Assembly: GCA_028699365.1 (NCBI GenBank)
Contig: JAQVUQ010000001.1
Location: forward strand, 2,782-38,681
Direction of reading: 5' to 3'
From: a bacterium
GTDB taxonomy: Bacteria; UBP13; UBA5359
DNA length: 35,900 bases
Shown here: one piece after another, positions 35,398 to 35,900 of the stretch
Layout: each line of letters begins with the position of its first letter
How positions within the stretch are numbered: position 1 is the first letter of the stretch
Made by a program: the position numbers and the translations under genes
Notes under the pieces: model-generated
Database searches by the model: none
Seen by the model: the letters and a program-made list of their open reading frames with translations, nothing else
Told to the model about the DNA's origin: nothing

Positions 35398-35900
35398 CTA
35401 CGTGTCTCGTCCCAGGTAATTCAACAGCGATTGTTTCATCGCCTTTACAGGAGCCTCCCTGTCCAGCCATATCTTCATGGATTCGGCTCCCTGATAAATC
35501 AGCATGCCCAAGCCATCCATAACCGACGCCCCTCTTTCAGCCGCCTTGCGCAACAAGACCGTAGGAGAGGGAGCATATATCAGATCATATACCAGCATGC
35601 CTTTCTTTATTATATCATACCCACAGGCATCCATAGGGGACAAATCTGCATTTTTATCCATTCCGGCCGAAGTTGTGTTTATCAGGCAATCGATACAGCC
35701 GGCCAGAACGTTGATATCGCTTAAAGAAAGAGAGTGCAGACGCCCGCCGGCAACAGCTTCAAAGTCAAGACATACTTCTTCAGCCCTGGAAACGGTACGA
35801 TTGACAATATAAACCTTGGCGGCACCACCGATCAGTAAGGCATAGACAACAGCTCTGGCAGCACCACCGGCACCCAGAACTGCATATCGTTCACCGGATA
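35398..35900 (-). CDS. aroE: Shikimate dehydrogenase, N-terminal part outside window
   Basis: AroE reduces 3-dehydroshikimate with NADPH. Hand translation of the minus strand from the right edge gives ~167 residues of the C-terminal part. It begins SGERYA, followed by the Rossmann motif VLGAGGAARAVVYAL, then YIVNRT, the substrate-side INTTSAGM, VYDLIYAPSPTVLL and the closing GLGMLIYQGAESMKIWL. The true N-terminus (about 100-120 residues) is beyond 35900. It precedes pilB by 55 bp in the same orientation, beginning the interleaved aro-pil arrangement. Confidence 0.94.
   Translation of the reverse strand, partial: SGERYAVLGAGGAARAVVYALLIGGAAKVYIVNRTVSRAEEVCLDFEAVAGGRLHSLSLSDINVLAGCIDCLINTTSAGMDKNADLSPMDACGYDIIKKGMLVYDLIYAPSPTVLLRKAAERGASVMDGLGMLIYQGAESMKIWLDREAPVKAMKQSLLNYLGRDT

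Overview
The window looks like a chromosomal segment of an uncultured or little-studied strict anaerobe with a two-membrane envelope. Three things support this. There is a complete rnfCDGEAB operon for a ferredoxin:NAD+ oxidoreductase. It is followed by phosphotransacetylase and a methyltetrahydrofolate:corrinoid methyltransferase, a combination typical of organisms using the Wood-Ljungdahl branch. A type IV pilus operon includes a PilQ-type secretin, which normally implies an outer membrane. One prepilin carries an H-X9-DG C-terminal motif that I associate with Planctomycetes/PVC relatives and Armatimonadota. The sequence alone does not allow a confident phylum call. No rRNA, tRNA, IS element, phage or CRISPR array was seen.

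Layout. (A) About 1-10 kb, all on the minus strand, is energy and acetyl metabolism. Read in the direction of transcription it runs rnfC-rnfD-rnfG-rnfE-rnfA-rnfB, a LigB-like/AMMECR1 fusion, an isochorismatase-family hydrolase, a BioD-like/DRTGG protein, pta, and a methyltransferase that runs off the left edge. Many genes overlap or lie within about 20 bp of each other. Putative promoters sit before rnfC and before the isochorismatase gene. (B) About 10-19.7 kb is cell-surface polysaccharide or glycolipid synthesis: a GT4 and a GT2 glycosyltransferase, a plus-strand small membrane protein and GT-C glycosyltransferase (the only plus-strand genes), a GDP-mannose dehydratase/reductase-family SDR, a UDP-glucose dehydrogenase, an ArnE/SMR-like flippase subunit, a fusion of a degenerate PNPT (WecA/MraY-like) membrane domain with a WecG/TagA/CpsF glycosyltransferase, and a UbiA-family polyprenyl transferase. 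(C) About 19.7-35.9 kb is a type IV pilus operon embedded in shikimate-pathway genes: aroE (cut by the right edge), pilB, pilT, pilC, pilD, three prepilins, pilM, pilN, pilO, a PilP-like protein, pilQ, then a terminator-like hairpin, aroC and a fused aroK-aroB.

How it fits together. Rnf couples ferredoxin/NAD redox to an ion gradient, while pta and the methyltransferase handle acetyl and methyl groups. The glycan block has parts for making a polyprenyl-phosphate-linked sugar, flipping it and transferring it outside. The pilus block is a nearly complete T4P machine with assembly and retraction ATPases.

The most unusual observations are: the fusion in which every recognisable PNPT catalytic motif is replaced while the fold appears kept; several different families of short text-like tandem/inverted repeats inserted in frame in or beside genes (the small membrane protein, the GT-C transferase, a prepilin leader); a ~170-residue acidic insertion in PilM; a phosphotransacetylase regulatory module encoded separately from its catalytic domain; and a terminator-like hairpin abutting the aroC ribosome-binding site.
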